DNA from: Roseovarius spongiae
GTDB lineage: Bacteria; Pseudomonadota; Alphaproteobacteria; Rhodobacterales; Rhodobacteraceae
NCBI RefSeq assembly: GCF_003651245.1
Contig: NZ_RAPE01000002.1
Span: forward strand, 372,001-436,000
Direction of reading: 5' to 3'
DNA length: 64,000 bases
Shown piece after piece: positions 8,024 through 19,103 of the stretch. The stretch's first letter is position 1; every line of letters starts with the position of its first letter. The notes beneath the pieces were generated by a model. That model made no database searches, had not been told where the DNA came from, and worked only from the letters and a program-made list of their open reading frames with translations. Position numbers and translations under genes: made by a program.

Positions 8024-9556
8024 ATGAAGGACATTCTGCAACTGCTGGACGACCGCCGCGGGCAGGCCCGCCTCGGCGGGGGCGAGAAGCGCATCGAGGC
8101 GCAGCACGAGAAGGGCAAGCTCACCGCGCGCGAGCGCATCGAGTTGCTGCTCGACGAGGGCAGCTTCGAAGAGTTCGACATGTTCGTCACCCATCGCTGC
8201 ACCGATTTCGGCATGGAGAAAAGCCGCCCCTACGGCGACGGCGTGGTCACCGGCTGGGGCACGATCAACGGGCGCATGGTCTATGTGTTCAGCCAGGATT
8301 TCACCGTCTTCGGCGGGTCGCTGTCTGAAACCCACGCGCAGAAGATATGCAAGATCATGGACATGGCCATGCAGAACGGCGCGCCGGTGATCGGCATCAA
8401 CGATTCCGGCGGCGCCCGCATCCAGGAGGGCGTGGCGAGCCTCGCCGGCTATGCCGAGGTGTTCCAGCGCAACATCGACGCCAGTGGCGTGGTGCCCCAG
8501 ATCAGCGTCATCATGGGCCCCTGCGCGGGCGGCGCGGTCTATTCCCCGGCGATGACCGACTTCATCTTCATGGTCAAGGACACGTCCTACATGTTCGTGA
8601 CCGGCCCCGACGTGGTCAAGACGGTGACCAACGAACAGGTCACCGCCGAGGAGCTGGGCGGCGCGCTCACCCACACCCGCAAGTCGAGCGTCGCGGACGC
8701 GGCTTTCGAGAATGACGTGGAGGCGCTGGCGGAGGTGCGCCGGCTGGTCGATTTCCTGCCCGCCTCGAACCGCGGCAAGCCGCCGGTGCGCCCGTTCTTC
8801 GACACGCCCGGCCGGCTCGAGCCGTCGCTCGACACGTTGATCCCCGACAACCCGAACACGCCCTACGACATGAAGGAACTGATCGAGAAGCTCGCAGACG
8901 AGGGCGACTTCTACGAGATCCAGGCCGAGTTCGCGCGCAACATGATCACCGGTTTCATCCGGCTCGAGGGGCAGACCGTGGGCGTGGTGGCCAACCAGCC
9001 GATGGTCCTGGCCGGGTGTCTCGACATCGACAGCTCGCGCAAGGCGGCGCGGTTCGTGCGGTTCTGCGACTGTTTCGAGATCCCGATCCTGACGCTGGTG
9101 GACGTGCCCGGCTTCCTGCCCGGCACCGGGCAGGAATACGGCGGCGTCATCAAGCACGGCGCCAAGCTGCTCTTCGCCTACGGCGAGTCGACGGTGCCCA
9201 AGGTGACGGTCATCACCCGCAAGGCCTATGGCGGGGCCTATGACGTGATGGCGTCCAAGCACCTGCGCGCCGATTTCAACTATGCCTGGCCCACCGCGGA
9301 GATCGCCGTGATGGGCGCCAAGGGGGCGGCCGAGATCATCCACCGCGCCGACGCGGACGACCCCGAGAAGATCGCGAAACATGCGCAGGACTACGAGGAC
9401 CGCTTCGCCAATCCCTTCGTCGCCGCCGAGCGCGGCTTCATCGACGAGGTGATCATGCCGCAATCCACCCGCAAGCGCGTCTGCCGCGCCTTTGCGTCAC
9501 TGCGCGGCAAGAAGGTTCAGACGCCGTGGAAGAAGCATGCCAACATTCCGATGTGA
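8024..9556 (+). CDS. pccB: Propionyl-CoA carboxylase, beta (carboxyltransferase) subunit
   Basis: Transfers the carboxyl group from carboxybiotin to propionyl-CoA to give methylmalonyl-CoA, in the cytoplasm, as a complex with PccA. The 510 residues are standard for PccB. Both crotonase-like halves are visible: the N-terminal one with [12 protein letters not shown] and [11 protein letters not shown], and the C-terminal one with [16 protein letters not shown] and [11 protein letters not shown] purine-rich ribosome-binding site (AAGGGGAG) lies 5 to 6 bases upstream. The gene is followed by a short intergenic stretch and small genes before pccA, the split arrangement common in this family of bacteria. 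Expression is probably controlled by the repeat cluster immediately upstream. Confidence 0.97.
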   Translation: MKDILQLLDDRRGQARLGGGEKRIEAQHEKGKLTARERIELLLDEGSFEEFDMFVTHRCTDFGMEKSRPYGDGVVTGWGTINGRMVYVFSQDFTVFGGSLSETHAQKICKIMDMAMQNGAPVIGINDSGGARIQEGVASLAGYAEVFQRNIDASGVVPQISVIMGPCAGGAVYSPAMTDFIFMVKDTSYMFVTGPDVVKTVTNEQVTAEELGGALTHTRKSSVADAAFENDVEALAEVRRLVDFLPASNRGKPPVRPFFDTPGRLEPSLDTLIPDNPNTPYDMKELIEKLADEGDFYEIQAEFARNMITGFIRLEGQTVGVVANQPMVLAGCLDIDSSRKAARFVRFCDCFEIPILTLVDVPGFLPGTGQEYGGVIKHGAKLLFAYGESTVPKVTVITRKAYGGAYDVMASKHLRADFNYAWPTAEIAVMGAKGAAEIIHRADADDPEKIAKHAQDYEDRFANPFVAAERGFIDEVIMPQSTRKRVCRAFASLRGKKVQTPWKKHANIPM

Positions 9557-9566
9557 TCTGCTGCCC

Positions 9567-9592
9567 GGAACCCGCATGATCCGCCCGGCGTT
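9567..9592 (+). promoter_or_regulatory. GGAAC-N17-CGTT promoter (general-stress ECF type)
   Basis: Exact -35 GGAAC at 9567-9571 and -10 CGTT at 9589-9592 with a 17-base spacer, the consensus described for EcfG-type sigma factors of alphaproteobacteria. The downstream gene starts 24 bases later behind AAAGGAG, a sensible leader length. Confidence 0.6.
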
Positions 9593-9615
9593 TGCCGTGA
9601 CGAAAGGAGCATGTC

Positions 9616-9879
9616 ATGGCCAAATCACAGAACCCGAGCATCAAGGACGAAGACACCTACGAATCGCTGCGCGAGGATGGGGCGTCCAAGGAGAAGGCCG
9701 CGCGCATCGCCAATGCGCAGGCCAACGATTCGATGAAACCCTCGAAGAAGGGGGGCGGGAATCCGCCTTACGAGGAGTGGACCCGCGACGATCTTTACGA
9801 ACGCGCGCAGGAAATCGGGATCGATGGACGCTCGGACATGACCAAGGACGAGTTGATCGAGGCGCTGCGCACGCATTGA
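9616..9879 (+). CDS. Small Rho-N/SAP-like domain protein
   Basis: An 87-residue charged cytoplasmic protein. The N-terminal half is a lysine- and glutamate-rich segment around SLREDGASKEKAARIANAQ. The C-terminal half, YEEWTRDDLYERAQEIGIDG followed by MTKDELIEALR, has the two-helix pattern of the Rho-termination-factor N-terminal/SAP-like fold, which usually binds nucleic acid. Related short proteins are common and are often stress-linked, but I know no tested function. The ribosome-binding site AAAGGAG and the GGAAC/CGTT promoter right upstream indicate that it is its own stress-responsive unit rather than part of a pccB operon. Confidence 0.8.
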   Translation: MAKSQNPSIKDEDTYESLREDGASKEKAARIANAQANDSMKPSKKGGGNPPYEEWTRDDLYERAQEIGIDGRSDMTKDELIEALRTH

Positions 9880-9943
9880 CGCGCGCGGCGGCGCGCGCCC
9901 GGCGCGATGGCGTCCGCCGTGGCGGCCCCGATGGGGCAAGGTC

Positions 9944-10318
9944 ATGACCGCGCAGGTCCACCTCGCGGCGTCGACGGGCGAAGACCCCGCGCCGCACAGC
10001 CTTCCCTCCGGGGGTGAGGCGTACCTGCACGAGGTGCTCGCCTACACCGGAGGCGAGAAAGATGTTTACAGGTTTCGCTTTGTTTCCGAGGGGTTCGACC
10101 CGGACGAGAGCGATTTCGACGCGCTCCAGCGCGATCTTGCCTTCCTTTGCGACGTCATCGCACTGCCAAGGGTTGCGGATCTCGGACCGGAGCCGCGCCA
10201 ACTGGTGATCTCGCTGGCGGACCGCGAGACCGAATTCGGCGTGCCCGCCCCCGGCGCCAGGCAGGTGTTCGAAGCCTTCAGCATCGAGGGGAATCGCTGC
10301 ATATGGGAAATGTTTTGA
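9944..10318 (+). CDS. DUF6497-like hypothetical protein
   Basis: A 124-residue protein with no clear signal peptide here, although relatives often have one. The body, from LPSGGEAYLHEVLAYTGG through DLGPEPRQLVISLADRE to EAFSIEGNRCIWEMF, resembles a small family found near pccB in Rhodobacteraceae. I recognise it as DUF6497 from memory and cannot confirm it. The pattern suggests a compact alpha/beta fold; no catalytic motif stands out. The position between pccB and pccA is conserved in relatives, which argues for a link with that locus, but no function is known to me. Confidence 0.7.
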   Translation: MTAQVHLAASTGEDPAPHSLPSGGEAYLHEVLAYTGGEKDVYRFRFVSEGFDPDESDFDALQRDLAFLCDVIALPRVADLGPEPRQLVISLADRETEFGVPAPGARQVFEAFSIEGNRCIWEMF

Positions 10319-10532
10319 TTGTGACGCAATATCTTGACGGCCATAGCTCAGGCGCTGGACGGAGTGGTGCTTTGCTGCCACAGGGACTTTACAATCGCGT
10401 GTTTTCATATCAATCATTGGTGAATTCGATTATCTTCACGATCGGATGGACCCAAGCTATCCAAACCTCGAAAGTGGGGCATGGGGTGGGCTCTGCCCTT
10501 GAATCACACCTAGGAAGTGACAGGAGAAAAAT
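10319..10532. other. AT-richer non-coding stretch
   Basis: 214 bases with visibly lower GC than the surroundings and no convincing open frame. It contains TTGACGG near 10334 and a long AT-rich patch at 10385-10440. It could hold a promoter for the small lipoprotein gene or a small RNA; nothing in it is decisive. Confidence 0.4.
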
Positions 10533-10682
10533 ATGTCGAACACAGTTAAGAGCGTCATCGCTCTCGGTCTGGTCGCCCTCGCGGCGGCCTGCGCGCAACA
10601 AGAAGAAGAGTACGTCGTGGTCGAGCCCGAGCCGATCACTGTCGAGCCCGTGTCGACCGGCAAGTACGGCGGCAAGTACTGA
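10533..10682 (+). CDS. Tiny lipoprotein (49 residues)
   Basis: Short gene with a strong Shine-Dalgarno (AGGAG) before its ATG. The product starts with a lipoprotein signal, VIALGLVALAAAC, with the lipidated Cys at residue 20. The mature part is only about 30 residues, rich in Glu and Val, and ends GKYGGKY. It would be anchored in a membrane facing the periplasm after Lgt/LspA processing. Similar tiny lipoproteins are common in Rhodobacteraceae and usually escape annotation. Function unknown. A stem-loop terminator follows directly, so it is probably transcribed alone. Confidence 0.75.
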   Translation: MSNTVKSVIALGLVALAAACAQQEEEYVVVEPEPITVEPVSTGKYGGKY

Positions 10683-10730
10683 TACGCGATTTCGCGTAAT
10701 GCGACCGGGGCAGGCCCAAGGGCCTGTCCC
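10683..10730 (+). terminator. Stem-loop terminator after the tiny lipoprotein
   Basis: A small palindrome TACGCGA-TT-TCGCGTA directly follows the stop codon. The main hairpin has arms GGGGCAGGCCC (10707-10717) and GGGCCTGTCCC (10720-10730) with a two-base loop and one G-U pair. There is no T-tract, so termination efficiency is uncertain. Confidence 0.6.
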
Positions 10731-10787
10731 GCTTGACCCGCCCAGATTTGCGACCCTTGGCGGTCCGGCGCGATCCGGAGACCGGCC

Positions 10788-11144
10788 ATGAAGAAGCACC
10801 GCGGGTTTCCCGGCCGACTGCCGGGCACCGATTTCCAGTTCACCATACGCCGTGCGAACCCGAGGGGAGCGACTCCGCTGATCGCGCGCGAACGCTATCG
10901 CGACCGCCGGCCGGCCGACCGGCGGGCCGACGCCGCGTTCGCCGCCGCTCTTTGGGACGCTTTCGGAACCGAGCCGTTCGAGCGCGGCAACCTCGATGGC
11001 GGGCGGCTTAGCTGGCTGTTCGGGCGCGAGGTGCTGCCGGCGGAAGATCCGTTCGATCCGACGAGCTACGAGGCGCTGCTGGTGCTTGACGAGGCGGCGC
11101 TGCGCCGCGCCTTTCCCGACGCCGTCGACCGGGGCGGCGCGTAG
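10788..11144 (+). CDS. Hypothetical protein
   Basis: A 118-residue basic protein, rich in Arg in its first half and acidic toward the end. GGAG lies 7 bases before the ATG. No motif, signal peptide or membrane helix is visible. The segments LSWLFGREVLPAEDPFDP and YEALLVLDEAALRRAFP look like folded protein rather than chance translation, and the frame stays open through sequence with normal codon use. I do not recognise the family. It lies between two small lipoprotein genes. Confidence 0.5.
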   Translation: MKKHRGFPGRLPGTDFQFTIRRANPRGATPLIARERYRDRRPADRRADAAFAAALWDAFGTEPFERGNLDGGRLSWLFGREVLPAEDPFDPTSYEALLVLDEAALRRAFPDAVDRGGA

Positions 11145-11545
11145 ATGCGCGCGGGCCGGTTTCCCCTGTCGCGCCCCGCATCGCGGGCGCTCGGCCTTCT
11201 GTCGGGGGCGCCCGGCATGAATTCGCGCATGACGTGTAATTTTACGCGGAATACAGCCGATTTATTCCACGCGCGCCGAGCGCGCTTGGTTTCGCGTCGA
11301 AAGCCGACGACGATCATGAATGTAGTGGCGGGCCTTCCCCAAGGGCCCGGGACGTTTTGTCCGAACCGTTACCCTTCCCCTGATGGGCGGTTCTGCGCGG
11401 TTTTGCGCAGGCCGCCCACTTTTTACGGGAGATGCGGCGGAACCCGGCCCAGAACCGGGCCGCCGGCGGAACGAACAGGCGGATCGCGCGTTTTATCTCT
11501 TTGGAGGAGGACGCCCTCCGCCACGGCGACAAGAGGTGACCAGAC
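11145..11545. other. 401-bp intergenic region before the second small lipoprotein
   Basis: No supported gene. It contains an AT-rich patch at about 11230-11270, a G+C-rich stem-loop (CGGCCC and GGGCCG arms near 11436-11453), and a GGAAC/CGTT promoter at 11468-11492 that is annotated separately. The long distance suggests a control region or an unannotated small RNA. Confidence 0.4.
11468..11492 (+). promoter_or_regulatory. GGAAC-N16-CGTT promoter (general-stress ECF type)
   Basis: Exact GGAAC at 11468-11472 and CGTT at 11489-11492 with a 16-base spacer. The small lipoprotein gene starts 54 bases downstream. This is the second of three exact matches to this consensus in the window. Confidence 0.6.
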
Positions 11546-11755
11546 ATGCAGACGACCATTCTCAGAATTGCGGCGGCGGTGCTCGCCCTTGGCGCCCTTG
11601 GCGCCTGTGGCGACACCTTCGGTGAGCAGGCGCTCCTCGGGGCCGGGGCCGGCGCGGGGACCGCGGCGGTGCTCGATGGCAATATCCTTGCCGGGGCTGC
11701 CGTGGGTGGCGCGGCCAACGTGGCCTATTGCCAGACCTATCCCGACAAATGCTGA
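11546..11755 (+). CDS. Small glycine-rich lipoprotein
   Basis: A 69-residue protein with a lipoprotein signal, AAAVLALGALGAC, lipidated Cys at about residue 21. The mature part holds a glycine/alanine-rich hydrophobic stretch (LLGAGAGAGTAAVLDG then ILAGAAVGGAANVAY), reminiscent of the glycine-zipper found in small envelope-stress lipoproteins, and two further Cys near the C-terminus (CQTYPDKC). Expected location is the inner leaflet of the outer membrane or the periplasmic face of the inner membrane. A stress-type promoter lies upstream and hairpins lie downstream, so it is probably a single-gene unit. Confidence 0.8.
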   Translation: MQTTILRIAAAVLALGALGACGDTFGEQALLGAGAGAGTAAVLDGNILAGAAVGGAANVAYCQTYPDKC

Positions 11756-11761
11756 CCTGAC

Positions 11762-11830
11762 GCGCGCGCCCATTGGCGCGCGCCCGCGATTTCGATTCCG
11801 GACCATCGGCGGATTCCCCGCCGGTGGTCC
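11762..11830 (+). terminator. Double hairpin between lipoprotein and pccA
   Basis: First hairpin: perfect arms GCGCGCGCC and GGCGCGCGC around CATT. Second: arms GGACCATCGGCGG (11800) and CCGCCGGTGGTCC (ends 11830) with a five-base loop and one G-U pair, followed by TTTCTG. The second looks like a true intrinsic terminator and isolates pccA from the lipoprotein gene. Confidence 0.7.
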
Positions 11831-11881
11831 TTTCTGTTCAAGAGGCCGGGAAAACCGGCCCCGCACATGAGGGGACACGCC

Positions 11882-13882
11882 ATGTTCAAGAAAATCCTGA
11901 TCGCCAACCGCGGCGAGATCGCCTGCCGGGTGATCAAGACGGCGCGCGAGATGGGGATCGAAACGGTCGCGATCTATTCGGACGCCGACCGCAACGCGCT
12001 GCATGTGCGCATGGCCGACGAGGCGGTGCATATCGGCCCGCCGCCGGTGAGCGAGAGCTATATCGTCATCGACAAGGTGATGGACGCGATCCGGCAGACC
12101 GGCGCGGAGGCGGTGCATCCGGGCTACGGTTTTCTGAGCGAGAATCCGAAATTCGCCGAGGCGCTCGAGGCCGAGGGCGTCGCCTTCATCGGGCCGCCCA
12201 AGGGCGCGATCGAGGCGATGGGCGACAAGATCACGTCGAAGAAGATCGCGCAGGACGCGGGTGTGTCCACCGTGCCCGGCTACATGGGGCTGATCGAGGA
12301 TGCCGATGAGGCGGTGAAGATCTCGACCGACATCGGCTACCCGGTGATGATCAAGGCCAGCGCTGGCGGCGGCGGCAAGGGAATGCGTATCGCCTGGAAC
12401 GACGAGGAGGCGCGCGACGGCTTCCAGTCCTCCAAGAACGAGGCGAAATCGAGCTTTGGCGACGACCGCATCTTCATCGAGAAATTCGTCACCCAGCCGC
12501 GCCATATCGAGATCCAGGTGCTCTGCGATCAGCACGGCGCCGGGATTTACCTGAACGAGCGCGAATGCTCGATCCAGCGGCGCAACCAGAAGGTGATAGA
12601 AGAGGCGCCGAGCCCGTTTCTCGACGAAAAGACCCGCCGTGCGATGGGCGAACAGGCCGTCGCGCTTGCGCAGGCGGTCGATTACACCAGCGCCGGCACG
12701 GTGGAGTTCATCGTCGACGGCGAGCGGAATTTCTACTTTCTCGAGATGAACACGCGGCTTCAGGTTGAGCATCCGGTGACCGAACTCATCACCGGCGTCG
12801 ACCTGGTTGAGCAGATGATCCGCGTCGCCAACGGCGAGAAGCTGAAGATCGCCCAGGAGGACGTGAAGCTGAACGGCTGGGCCATCGAGAGCCGGCTCTA
12901 CGCCGAGGACCCCTATCGCGGCTTCCTGCCCTCGATCGGGCGGCTCACACGCTACCGCCCGCCCGCCGAACTGGCCGTCGAGGGGGCCGTGGTGCGCAAC
13001 GATACAGGCGTCTACGAGGGCGGCGAGATCAGCATGTATTACGACCCGATGATCGCCAAGCTCTGCACCTGGGGGCCCGACCGCGCGGCGGCGATCGAGG
13101 GGATGCGCACGGCGCTCGATTCCTTTGAAATCGAGGGAATCGCGCATAACCTCCCGTTCCTGAGCGCAGTGATGGACCACCCGAAATTCGTGAGCGGCGA
13201 TATCACCACCGCCTTCATCGAGGAGGAGTATCCCGACGGCTTCCAAGGCGTCGAACTGAACGAAAAGACGCTGCGCCGCGTCGCCGCCGCCTGCGCCGCC
13301 ATGCACCGCGTGGCCGAGATCCGGCGCACGCGGATTTCGGGGCGAATGGACAACCACGAGCGCCGCATCGGCGAGGAATGGGTCGTCACCCTCCAGGGGC
13401 TGAGCCACCGCGTGCTGATCGACGCCTACCGCGGCGGCTCTGTCGTGCGCTTCGAGGACGGCAGCGAGATGAAGGTCGAGAGCGCCTGGACGCCGGGCGA
13501 CCAGCTCGCCACGCTGGACGTGGATGGCGCGCCGCTGGTCCTGAAGGTGGGCAAGATACCGGGCGGGTTCCGCATCCGCAGCCGGGGCGCCGACATGCCC
13601 GTGCATGTGCGCACCCCGCGCCAGGCCGAACTGGTGCAGCGCATGCCCGAGAAACAGCCGCCCGACACCTCCAAGATGCTGCTCTGCCCGATGCCGGGGC
13701 TGATGGTCAAGGTGAACGTCGCGGTGGGAGACGAGGTGCAGGAGGGGCAGGCGCTATGCACCGTGGAGGCGATGAAGATGGAGAACATCCTGCGCGCCGA
13801 ACGCAAGGGCGTGGTCGCCGCGATCCACGCGGACGCCGGCGACAGCCTGGCGGTGGACGACGTCATCATGGAGTTCGAGTGA
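11882..13882 (+). CDS. pccA: Propionyl-CoA carboxylase, alpha (biotin carboxylase/carrier) subunit
   Basis: Carboxylates its own biotin with ATP and bicarbonate and hands the carboxyl to PccB. The 666 residues show, in order, the biotin-carboxylase N-domain (KKILIANRGEIACRVI), the ATP-grasp glycine loop (KASAGGGGKGMR), the active-site stretch EMNTRLQVEHPVTE, a BT linker domain, and the biotinyl domain with EAMKMEN, whose Lys 632 carries biotin. The start at FKKILIANRG is the normal first residue; five upstream codons are ignored. It follows the terminator hairpins and so has its own promoter. The gene is followed by a convergent DUF4174 gene, then the sulfotransferase-like gene and mcm. Confidence 0.97.
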   Translation: MFKKILIANRGEIACRVIKTAREMGIETVAIYSDADRNALHVRMADEAVHIGPPPVSESYIVIDKVMDAIRQTGAEAVHPGYGFLSENPKFAEALEAEGVAFIGPPKGAIEAMGDKITSKKIAQDAGVSTVPGYMGLIEDADEAVKISTDIGYPVMIKASAGGGGKGMRIAWNDEEARDGFQSSKNEAKSSFGDDRIFIEKFVTQPRHIEIQVLCDQHGAGIYLNERECSIQRRNQKVIEEAPSPFLDEKTRRAMGEQAVALAQAVDYTSAGTVEFIVDGERNFYFLEMNTRLQVEHPVTELITGVDLVEQMIRVANGEKLKIAQEDVKLNGWAIESRLYAEDPYRGFLPSIGRLTRYRPPAELAVEGAVVRNDTGVYEGGEISMYYDPMIAKLCTWGPDRAAAIEGMRTALDSFEIEGIAHNLPFLSAVMDHPKFVSGDITTAFIEEEYPDGFQGVELNEKTLRRVAAACAAMHRVAEIRRTRISGRMDNHERRIGEEWVVTLQGLSHRVLIDAYRGGSVVRFEDGSEMKVESAWTPGDQLATLDVDGAPLVLKVGKIPGGFRIRSRGADMPVHVRTPRQAELVQRMPEKQPPDTSKMLLCPMPGLMVKVNVAVGDEVQEGQALCTVEAMKMENILRAERKGVVAAIHADAGDSLAVDDVIMEFE

Positions 13883-13919
13883 TCACCCTGCGCGCCGATA
13901 CCGCGAGGACGAGGCGGGC

Positions 13920-14378
13920 TTACTGCGCCTCCTCGCGGCGTTCGCGCACCTCCTGCTGGCGCATCGGCAGCTTGTCGATGGTGCGGGTGATTTCGCGCAC
14001 GTCCCAGGGCGAGGGCTTGCGCAGGTATATGGTGCCGTCCTTGACGATCAGCGCCAGCATGAAGCCGTGGGGGCGCAATTTCTCGCGCAGGGGGCCGCCG
14101 CCGCCGGGGTCGGTATCGGTCAGGACCACGACATCGCGCTCGGCGAGCGCGGCGATATCGTCCTCACGCGCGGTGAGGAGTTCCATCTGCCGGACGAAGC
14201 GGGGGTCGAACTCACTGTCGGCAAAGACCACGAGTGGGCGCTTTTTCCATAAAAATTCGCTCAACTCGACATTGGCGTCCTCGATGAAGATGGCGGACGC
14301 CGGCGGTTCCGCGGCGTCTCCGGCGCCGGCGGGCAGGGCCAATAGGCAAGCGAGAACAACGCTCAACAACTGTTTCAT
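13920..14378 (-). CDS. Exported DUF4174-type protein
   Basis: A 152-residue protein with a cleavable signal peptide (KQLLSVVLACLLALPAGAGDA) and a single domain that begins with a beta strand, RPLVVFADSEFDPRF, and continues with DIAALAERDVVVLTDTDPGG and KDGTIYLRKPSPWD. This is the DUF4174 pattern, a thioredoxin-like periplasmic fold that lacks a CxxC motif here. The C-terminus is Glu/Arg-rich. It is transcribed against pccA. Exact role unknown; a structural or redox-independent function is likely since no Cys remains in the mature protein. Confidence 0.82.
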   Translation of the reverse strand: MKQLLSVVLACLLALPAGAGDAAEPPASAIFIEDANVELSEFLWKKRPLVVFADSEFDPRFVRQMELLTAREDDIAALAERDVVVLTDTDPGGGGPLREKLRPHGFMLALIVKDGTIYLRKPSPWDVREITRTIDKLPMRQQEVRERREEAQ

Positions 14379-14532
14379 CGGGTCTCCTGTCTGCCCTGAT
14401 ATAGGCTTTCGGCACGTGATTGCGATGCCAGATGCCCCGAGGCGCGCCGAAAATGCAATCTTAATCGCATGCCAAGCATTGCCGGGCCACAAGGGAGGGC
14501 GACAGACCTACCTGAAAAAGGGGCGATCGGAC

Positions 14533-15445
14533 ATGGACATCATACTGCACCTCGGGGCGCACCGCACCGCCTCGACCAGTTTCCAGCTCTACATGCGGCG
14601 CAACCGCCGCGCGCTCGGCGCGGCGGGGATCGCGTTCTGGGGGCCGCGCCAGACGCGCAACGGGCTGCTGAACGGCGCAATTTCCACACCGGGGACTATG
14701 CCGGCGGCGCGTCAGCTGCGCCGCGCCCGTGGGCGCATTGCCTTGCAGGTCTATAAACTGCGCGAAGCCGGGATGCAGCGCCTCGTCCTGAGCGACGAGA
14801 ATCTCATCGGCAGTCCGCGCCGCAACATCCGCGACATGCGGCTCTACCCTGCGGCGGGCGAGCGTATGGCGCGCTATCGCGAGGCGCTGGGCGGGCGGAT
14901 CGCGCGGGTGGTGCTGAGCATCCGGGCACAGGACGCCTACTGGACATCGTTGCTGGCCTACTCGATCCCGCGCGGCGGCGCGCTGCCCGATTCCGCGCGG
15001 CTGAAGCGTATTGCGCAGGAGCCGCGCAGCTGGCGCGACGTCATCACCGATCTCGCCTGCGCGCTGCCGGGGACCGAGCTTTGCGTGCTCCCGCACGAGG
15101 CCTTCGCCAGCCGGCCCGAGCGCAAGCTGGCCGCGATGTGCGCCATGGACGCCCCGCCGCTCTGCGCTGCGCGCGAATGGCTGAACCGCAGCCCGCGCCC
15201 GGACGAATTGCGCGCCCTGCTTGCCGAGCGCGGGGAGGCCCCGCAGTTGGACGCCGCGCCGGGCGACGCGCAATGGACCCCGTTCAACCCTGCCCAGAAG
15301 GCCGCGATGCGCGAGAGTTACGCCGACGACATTTACTGGCTGCGCGCGGGCGCGGATGGGCTGGCGATACTGACAGAGACCCCCGCCGAGGCGGGCACGG
15401 TGAAAACACCGGCCCTGCGGGCAGAGACGAGAAGAGGATCACGAC

Positions 15446-15474
<29 letters not shown>
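14533..15474 (+). CDS. Sulfotransferase-like protein
   Basis: A 313-residue protein whose N-terminus, [17 protein letters not shown], is the PAPS-binding 5' phosphosulfate loop pattern of sulfotransferases (strand, then a Gly/Ser/Thr turn, then helix). A later strand [17 protein letters not shown] fits the 3' phosphate site with its Arg and Ser. The acceptor substrate is unknown. The stop codon lies 29 bases inside mcm, so the two genes overlap and are probably co-transcribed. The C-terminal tail of about 20 residues is encoded by the mcm leader and start region and is rich in Arg, so it may be unimportant. Confidence 0.75.
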
Positions 15475-17575
<2,101 letters not shown>

Positions 17576-17683
17576 GGGGCGCGGGCGCGCCTCATCCGCC
17601 CTGGGCGGGCGTCTACGGGTGATGGTGAACCGGCTCTCGGCATTTCGCTGGCGCGTCGCGGGCGGAACTCGGGAGAGCGCAGC

Positions 17684-17707
17684 GTCATTTCGCATTCGCG
17701 AAATGAC
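17684..17707. terminator. Bidirectional terminator between mcm and tRNA
   Basis: Perfect 10-bp stem, GTCATTTCGC and GCGAAATGAC, with loop ATTC, followed by TTT on the plus strand. It starts two bases beyond the CCA end of the minus-strand tRNA, so it can end both the mcm transcript and the tRNA transcript. Confidence 0.75.
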
Positions 17708-17709
17708 TT

Positions 17710-17785
<76 letters not shown>

Positions 17786-17908
17786 AATGGGCGGTGGATT
17801 ATGTCAGCGCGCCCCCGCCGTCAAGGCGGGAATCCCGCCAATTTCGCGGCGCGGGGTTGCAAAGCCTCTACAGCCGCCCGAGGGTGGCCGCGAACGGAGG
17901 ACGGGCGG

Positions 17909-18415
17909 ATGACGGACCGGGCGCGGATCGCATTGGGCATGGCGGCGGGGCTTCTCTGGGCCGTGGGCCTGCTCTGGGGTGCGGCGCGTTACGTGCAACT
18001 GCCGGTCTTTACCCTGGTGCCGACGATCATGACGGCGTTCCTCGCGCCTGGCCTCGTGATGGCGGCGATGGTGGCGCGGCTGGCGCAGCGGCGGTTCTTC
18101 GACGAGGGGATCATCGGCGGCGGCGCCTTCGCGCCCGGCAGCGCGGCCGATATTGACCAGCGGGTGCTGCGCAACACGGCCGAACAACTGGTGCTCGCGC
18201 TATGCATCTGGCCCGCGGCGGCGGTGCTGCTGGCAGGGCAGGGGCCCGGCGTGATCGTGAGCCTCGGGATCGGCTTCGCCATCGCGCGGCTGGCGTTCTG
18301 GGCGGGTTATCACATCGCGCCGCCCTTGCGCGCCTTCGGCTTTGCCGCGACCTTCTACCCGACGGTTCTGGTCGCTCTCTGGGCGCTGGTGCGGCTGGCC
18401 GGTATGGCCGGATGA
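17909..18415 (+). CDS. MAPEG-family membrane protein
   Basis: A 168-residue integral membrane protein with about four hydrophobic helices. The segment ADIDQRVLRNTAEQLVLALCIWP between helices 2 and 3 is the MAPEG hallmark (basic-Asn-x-x-Glu-Gln region), as in microsomal glutathione-transferase relatives. Bacterial members have unknown substrates. GGAGG lies about 8 bases before the ATG, and the longer upstream frame overlapping the tRNA side is not used. Its stop overlaps an alternative start of the VOC gene, so the two are probably co-transcribed. Confidence 0.85.
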   Translation: MTDRARIALGMAAGLLWAVGLLWGAARYVQLPVFTLVPTIMTAFLAPGLVMAAMVARLAQRRFFDEGIIGGGAFAPGSAADIDQRVLRNTAEQLVLALCIWPAAAVLLAGQGPGVIVSLGIGFAIARLAFWAGYHIAPPLRAFGFAATFYPTVLVALWALVRLAGMAG

Positions 18416-18429
18416 AAAAGGAGAGGACG

Positions 18430-19044
18430 ATGATGGAACTGGATCACCTCGCGGTGGCCTGCGAGACGCTGGAAGAGGGGCAGGCAGCGGTCGAGGAGGC
18501 CCTGGGCGTCACGCTTCAGCAGGGTGGCAAGCACGCGCATTTCGGCACGCATAACATGCTGCTGGGGCTCGAGGACGGTCTCTACCTCGAGGTGATCGCG
18601 ATCGACCCGGAGGCGCCCGCGCCCGCCTGGCCGCGCTGGTTCGACCTCGACCGGTTTTCGGGGAAGCCGCGGCTGACCAACTGGATCTGCCGCACCGACG
18701 ACCTCGCTGCGCTGCGCGCCGATCTGCCCGAGGCGGGCGCGCCGGTTCCGCTCGAACGTGGGGATCTGCGCTGGACGATGGCGGTGCCGGCGGATGGCGT
18801 GCTGCCCTACGATAACCTGTTTCCGCCGCTCATCGAATGGGGTGCGGGGGTGGCGCATCCGGCGGGGGCGCTGCGCCCCTCGGGCTGCCGGCTGGCGCGG
18901 CTCGTGGTCTCGCACCCCGAAGCGGAGGCGCTGGCCGACCGGCTGTATCCGCATCTGCATGATGCGCGCGTGGCGTTCGAGTCCGGTGCGCCGGGATTGC
19001 GCGCCGAGATCGAGACCCCCTCGGGGGCGCGCGTGCTGACGTGA
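18430..19044 (+). CDS. VOC-superfamily protein (glyoxalase-like domain)
   Basis: A 204-residue cytoplasmic protein starting with MELDHLAVACETLEEG, the first beta-alpha-beta module of the vicinal-oxygen-chelate fold, followed by HAHFGTHNMLLGLEDGLYLEVIAI with a potential metal His and Glu. The size and the C-terminal half fit glyoxalase-like domain 3 proteins. Reaction unknown. AAGGAG stands 6 bases before the first of two adjacent ATGs; a start at 18412 that overlaps the MAPEG stop is possible and adds six residues. Confidence 0.82.
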   Translation: MMELDHLAVACETLEEGQAAVEEALGVTLQQGGKHAHFGTHNMLLGLEDGLYLEVIAIDPEAPAPAWPRWFDLDRFSGKPRLTNWICRTDDLAALRADLPEAGAPVPLERGDLRWTMAVPADGVLPYDNLFPPLIEWGAGVAHPAGALRPSGCRLARLVVSHPEAEALADRLYPHLHDARVAFESGAPGLRAEIETPSGARVLT

Positions 19045-19103
19045 CCGCCCCGTTTCCGGCCAAAGCGTTTCAACTTGGCCCCGAAACCCCTTAAGCTGCG
19101 CGC

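Noticed and set aside
7052-9463. 803-codon minus-strand open frame across pccB and the MFS gene
   Set aside because: Shadow of pccB; rich in His, Arg, Gly and Ala with no motif, and it crosses the divergent promoter.
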